Shown: one piece after another, positions 61,988 to 64,000 of the stretch
How positions within the stretch are numbered: position 1 is the first letter of the stretch
How the letters are laid out: every line of letters begins with the position of its first letter
Assembly: GCA_046594915.1 (NCBI GenBank)
Contig: JBKJRC010000009.1
Coordinates: 82,006-146,005, forward strand
DNA: 64,000 nt
Source: Methylotenera_A sp046594915
GTDB taxonomy: Bacteria; Pseudomonadota; Gammaproteobacteria; Burkholderiales; Methylophilaceae
Direction: 5' to 3'
Made by a program: the position numbers and the translations under genes
Notes under the pieces: generated by a model
The model's database searches: none
What the model saw: only the letters and a program-made list of their open reading frames with translations
Told to the model about the DNA's origin: nothing

Positions 61988-62548
61988 TTGGTGATTCCAT
62001 CCACTTTATGCAGCAATACATAAGAAACATCATGAAATCAAATAATCAACCTAGCCAGATATTCTACATGCACTTCCAAACTGCAATGCTGCCCTAGTTT
62101 CTGAGCTATACCCAAAACTGGACGGTCGGTAAATGACTAATTTTTATAGTAAAAAAAGCGGATGAAATCACCGAGTCTTTCTACAGTAATTTTCGGTGAT
62201 TCCTTCCGCTAATATGTTGTATCAAATAATACTTCGCTAAAATAAAGTTCATATTTATCCGAACCATATTTTCCTCAAATACCAATACTGTCCTCGTTTA
62301 TAGGCTGACAGTATTAAAATTTAGGTCGGTAAATCACTAACTGTATACGCTGAATGTGGAAAAACACTTGAAATCAATTTAGTATTAAATATAAGTGATT
62401 TTTCGGTTATCTGGGAGGATTGTTTGACCGAAAACACAAGCGTGTACCCTCAATCTCCAACAATGGCCTCACTTATAAGAAAGCCTTAAAAAACACCGGT
62501 CGGTAACTCACTAACTTTTTATTTGTAATAAGCGGAAGGAATCACCGA
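61988..62548 (+). repeat. Non-coding array of 17-bp inverted repeats and GGTCGGTAA motifs
   Basis: Four arms: TTGGTGATTCCATCCAC (61988-62004), GCGGATGAAATCACCGA (62158-62174), TCGGTGATTCCTTCCGC (62193-62209) and GCGGAAGGAATCACCGA (62532-62548). The last two are perfect inverted copies bounding 356 bp. The motif GGTCGGTAAxTxACTAA occurs at 62124, 62324 and 62498. It lies exactly 34 bp before an arm in two of the three cases (62124 to 62158, 62498 to 62532). Before each motif a G/C-rich hairpin may form, clearest in AATACTGTC / GACAGTATT (62284-62315). No ORF fits. Confidence 0.8.
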
Positions 62549-62568
62549 AGAAATACATTGGCACAAAA

Positions 62569-62589
62569 ATGCCCGCACAAAGCGGGCAT
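62569..62589. terminator. Hairpin terminator at the end of the TraD-like gene
   Basis: ATGCCCGC / GCGGGCAT with loop ACAAA, 18 bp from the stop codon of the minus-strand TraD-like gene. On that strand the tail is only moderately T-rich (TTTTTGTGCC). Confidence 0.7.
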
Positions 62590-62606
62590 ATTCTTATGTC
62601 ATACGC

Positions 62607-63833
62607 CTACACAAACTGGCTAATATCAGTCAGCCTCACAATATCCTGCCTACTATGCCCTGACCTCCAGATAAAACAGTAAGCATGCGTGCGACCCATC
62701 TGCACCAGATCTGAATCCGACAATACATCGGACATCTCGTTGCCCGACTTCATATAGTCACTATTCTTATCCTCAACCCGATTGCCCTCAGCCCTGCTAT
62801 CATCATTTCGATTCGGCATCCCAAACATCCTTGTTGAGCCTTCAAACACGAACATTTTGCGCACATCGCTGAGTTCGAATTTGCCAAAACTGTTGATCAA
62901 ACCGGTCATCAAGCCTGCGCGTTCGCTAACAGCACTCTGAAGCACTGCAGCACCCCGAAGTACCGGGTCAAAACCACTTTCACGTCTCATGCTCTCAAAG
63001 CTCTCATGATGATCACCGGAGAACGACTGGAACCTCATCGTTTTACCGGCAAGCATCTTGGCAAAATTCATGGTCGCTGATTCCTCAATTTGTAGGAAGA
63101 TTTTATTCCTCATATTGTTCATGAAATTGGCTGCTGCGTGCTGACCGATTGCTTGTTCTAAGCCAACTATGCCTTGCGTTGCAACAATATAGAACAATCC
63201 GGTTGACCTACTGATATTCGGGAACGTAGCGTCACTGATGCCGCTGACATCTGCGGTGATCAGTGATTGGTACTCATCTGCCACAAACGCTAATTGTTGT
63301 TTGGAAGCGATATCGGGGTCAGCTGCCTGACGGCGTTTAGCTTCATTGAACAACAGAGTTTTCAAGAAAACGTTGATGATCTTGCCAGCATTGCCTAACT
63401 CAGAATCCGGAAGGTTCACGCATGTAATCTTATTACCCCAAAATTCGCCAACGGTAATGTCAGCTTTTTCACCTGATGCGAATTTTTCTCGTAACCTAAC
63501 ATCGGCCTCAAAATTTCCTAAAGCATTCGTAATGTTACTTTCAATGCCACTTCTGGTATCTTTTGCAATCATTGGCCAAACAGATCTTAAATAATGTAAA
63601 GATGCATACATATCACTCTTAGCAAAATCTAAAATTGATTCATTTTCATTTTCAACACAGTTCAATATGTCATCTTCAATTTGCTTCATCCAGCCATTTA
63701 CATTTTGAGCATCTAGTGCCAAGCGATACGCTGACACTAGAGAGTAGGGGCGTTCTGATGATGACTCTGCGTAGGTTATACCGCCTGCAGTGCGTTCCCA
63801 TGCCCTTAGAACAGTAAACACATGCCTCATCAT
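62607..63833 (-). pseudogene. TraD/TraG-like conjugative coupling protein, 5'-truncated by an IS
   Basis: A 408-residue C-terminal part of a type IV coupling ATPase. Walker B is LAFVADEYQSL (D186, E187), followed by STGLFYIVATQGIVGLEQAIG and NMRNKIFLQIEES, typical of the TraD/VirD4 motor. The Walker A P-loop and the N-terminal membrane helices are missing. The frame closes at a TGA five codons before the first ATG, where the IS3-family element begins, so the rest was separated by insertion. It is likely inactive. Confidence 0.8.
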
Positions 63834-63835
63834 GT

Positions 63836-64000
63836 TGCTTGGTAATCACCCGCTCTGCTAGACATATAATAATGTCGAAACAAGAACGGAGAAATCATAA
63901 TGAAGGGTATCAGATATACAGCTGAATTTAAGGCTGAAGCACTCAAACAAATCACAGAACGTGGTCATGGCGTAGTTGAAGTATCCAAGCGATTAGGTGT
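63836..64000 (+). mobile_element. IS3-family insertion sequence, left end (runs off window)
   Basis: The junction with the TraD-like gene is around 63834-63842. The sequence beyond holds a -10-like TATAAT (63865-63870), a GGAGA ribosome site and the start of an OrfA transposase. The exact terminal inverted repeat cannot be fixed from one end. Confidence 0.65.
63900..64000 (+). CDS. IS3-family transposase OrfA, N-terminal fragment
   Basis: An open frame from ATG 63900 to the window edge: RYTAEFKAEALKQITERG then VVEVSKRLGV, the helix-turn-helix of IS3-family OrfA (HTH_Tnp_1). It is cut by the window, not by a stop codon. OrfB is expected downstream. Confidence 0.85.
   Translation, partial: MKGIRYTAEFKAEALKQITERGHGVVEVSKRLG

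Noticed and set aside
61988..62548. Integron attC sites or a CRISPR in the repeat array
   Set aside because: No RYYYAAC/GTTRRRY core pairs or cassette ORFs; units are about 175-200 bp with inverted arms, not short direct repeats.

Overview
The window looks like a chromosome segment from a low-to-moderate GC betaproteobacterium, most likely a Methylophilaceae methylotroph (Methylotenera-like). This rests on gene content and order: an aa3 oxidase cluster of betaproteobacterial type with DUF2244, DUF2909 and small assembly genes, a DUF3683 FAD/Fe-S dehydrogenase, an MxaD-like SRPBCC protein, and LemA with two TPM proteins. Genus is inference only.

Layout. 1-15 kb is housekeeping: ferritin-like protein, NlpC/P60 peptidase, DinG/YoaA helicase, a wHTH-ATPase-STAS regulator, arfB, tsaB-rimI and a degenerate UDG-like gene, lemA-TPM-TPM, proS, a lytic transglycosylase, queA and tRNA-Leu(CAA). 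15-25 kb holds cytochrome c oxidase (coxB, ctaD, ctaE) with its assembly factors (37-aa small protein, CtaG, SURF1, a SCO-like protein) and haem a synthesis (ctaA, ctaB), then tRNA-Arg(CCG) and a cytochrome c5. 25-40 kb contains apaH, plsC, a sugar kinase, a TetR/SRPBCC divergent pair, HemJ/TlpA, a 1299-aa FAD/Fe-S dehydrogenase, a phytase-like membrane protein beside a zinc-ribbon membrane protein, pyrD and a GST. 40-50 kb holds clpS-clpA, a CorC-type protein and tgt / yajC-secD-secF, with an AT-rich glycosyltransferase gene lying opposite between tgt and yajC. 50-58 kb has pssA, leuA with a Leu-rich leader peptide, EamA and HAD genes, a CcsA-like protein, ffh and tRNA-Lys(TTT).

From tRNA-Lys at about 58.05 kb to the window end the content is accessory, as expected for an integrated element. 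A strong sigma70 promoter and a structured leader precede four overlapping genes: two small ORFs, then RepA and RepC homologues of the IncQ (RSF1010-type) plasmid replicon. Three exact-period 22-bp iterons follow. Beyond them lie an unrecognised gene, a 560-bp non-coding array built from 17-bp inverted repeats and a thrice-repeated GGTCGGTAA motif, and a TraD-like coupling-protein gene cut at its 5' end by an IS3-family element that runs off the window. No integrase, RepB primase or relaxase is visible, so they would have to lie beyond the window or be absent.

A second theme is short tandem duplication anchored on gene ends. Units of 15-31 bp begin at or span the stop codons of at least five genes. 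The clpS-clpA array is made of palindromic units whose stems covary.
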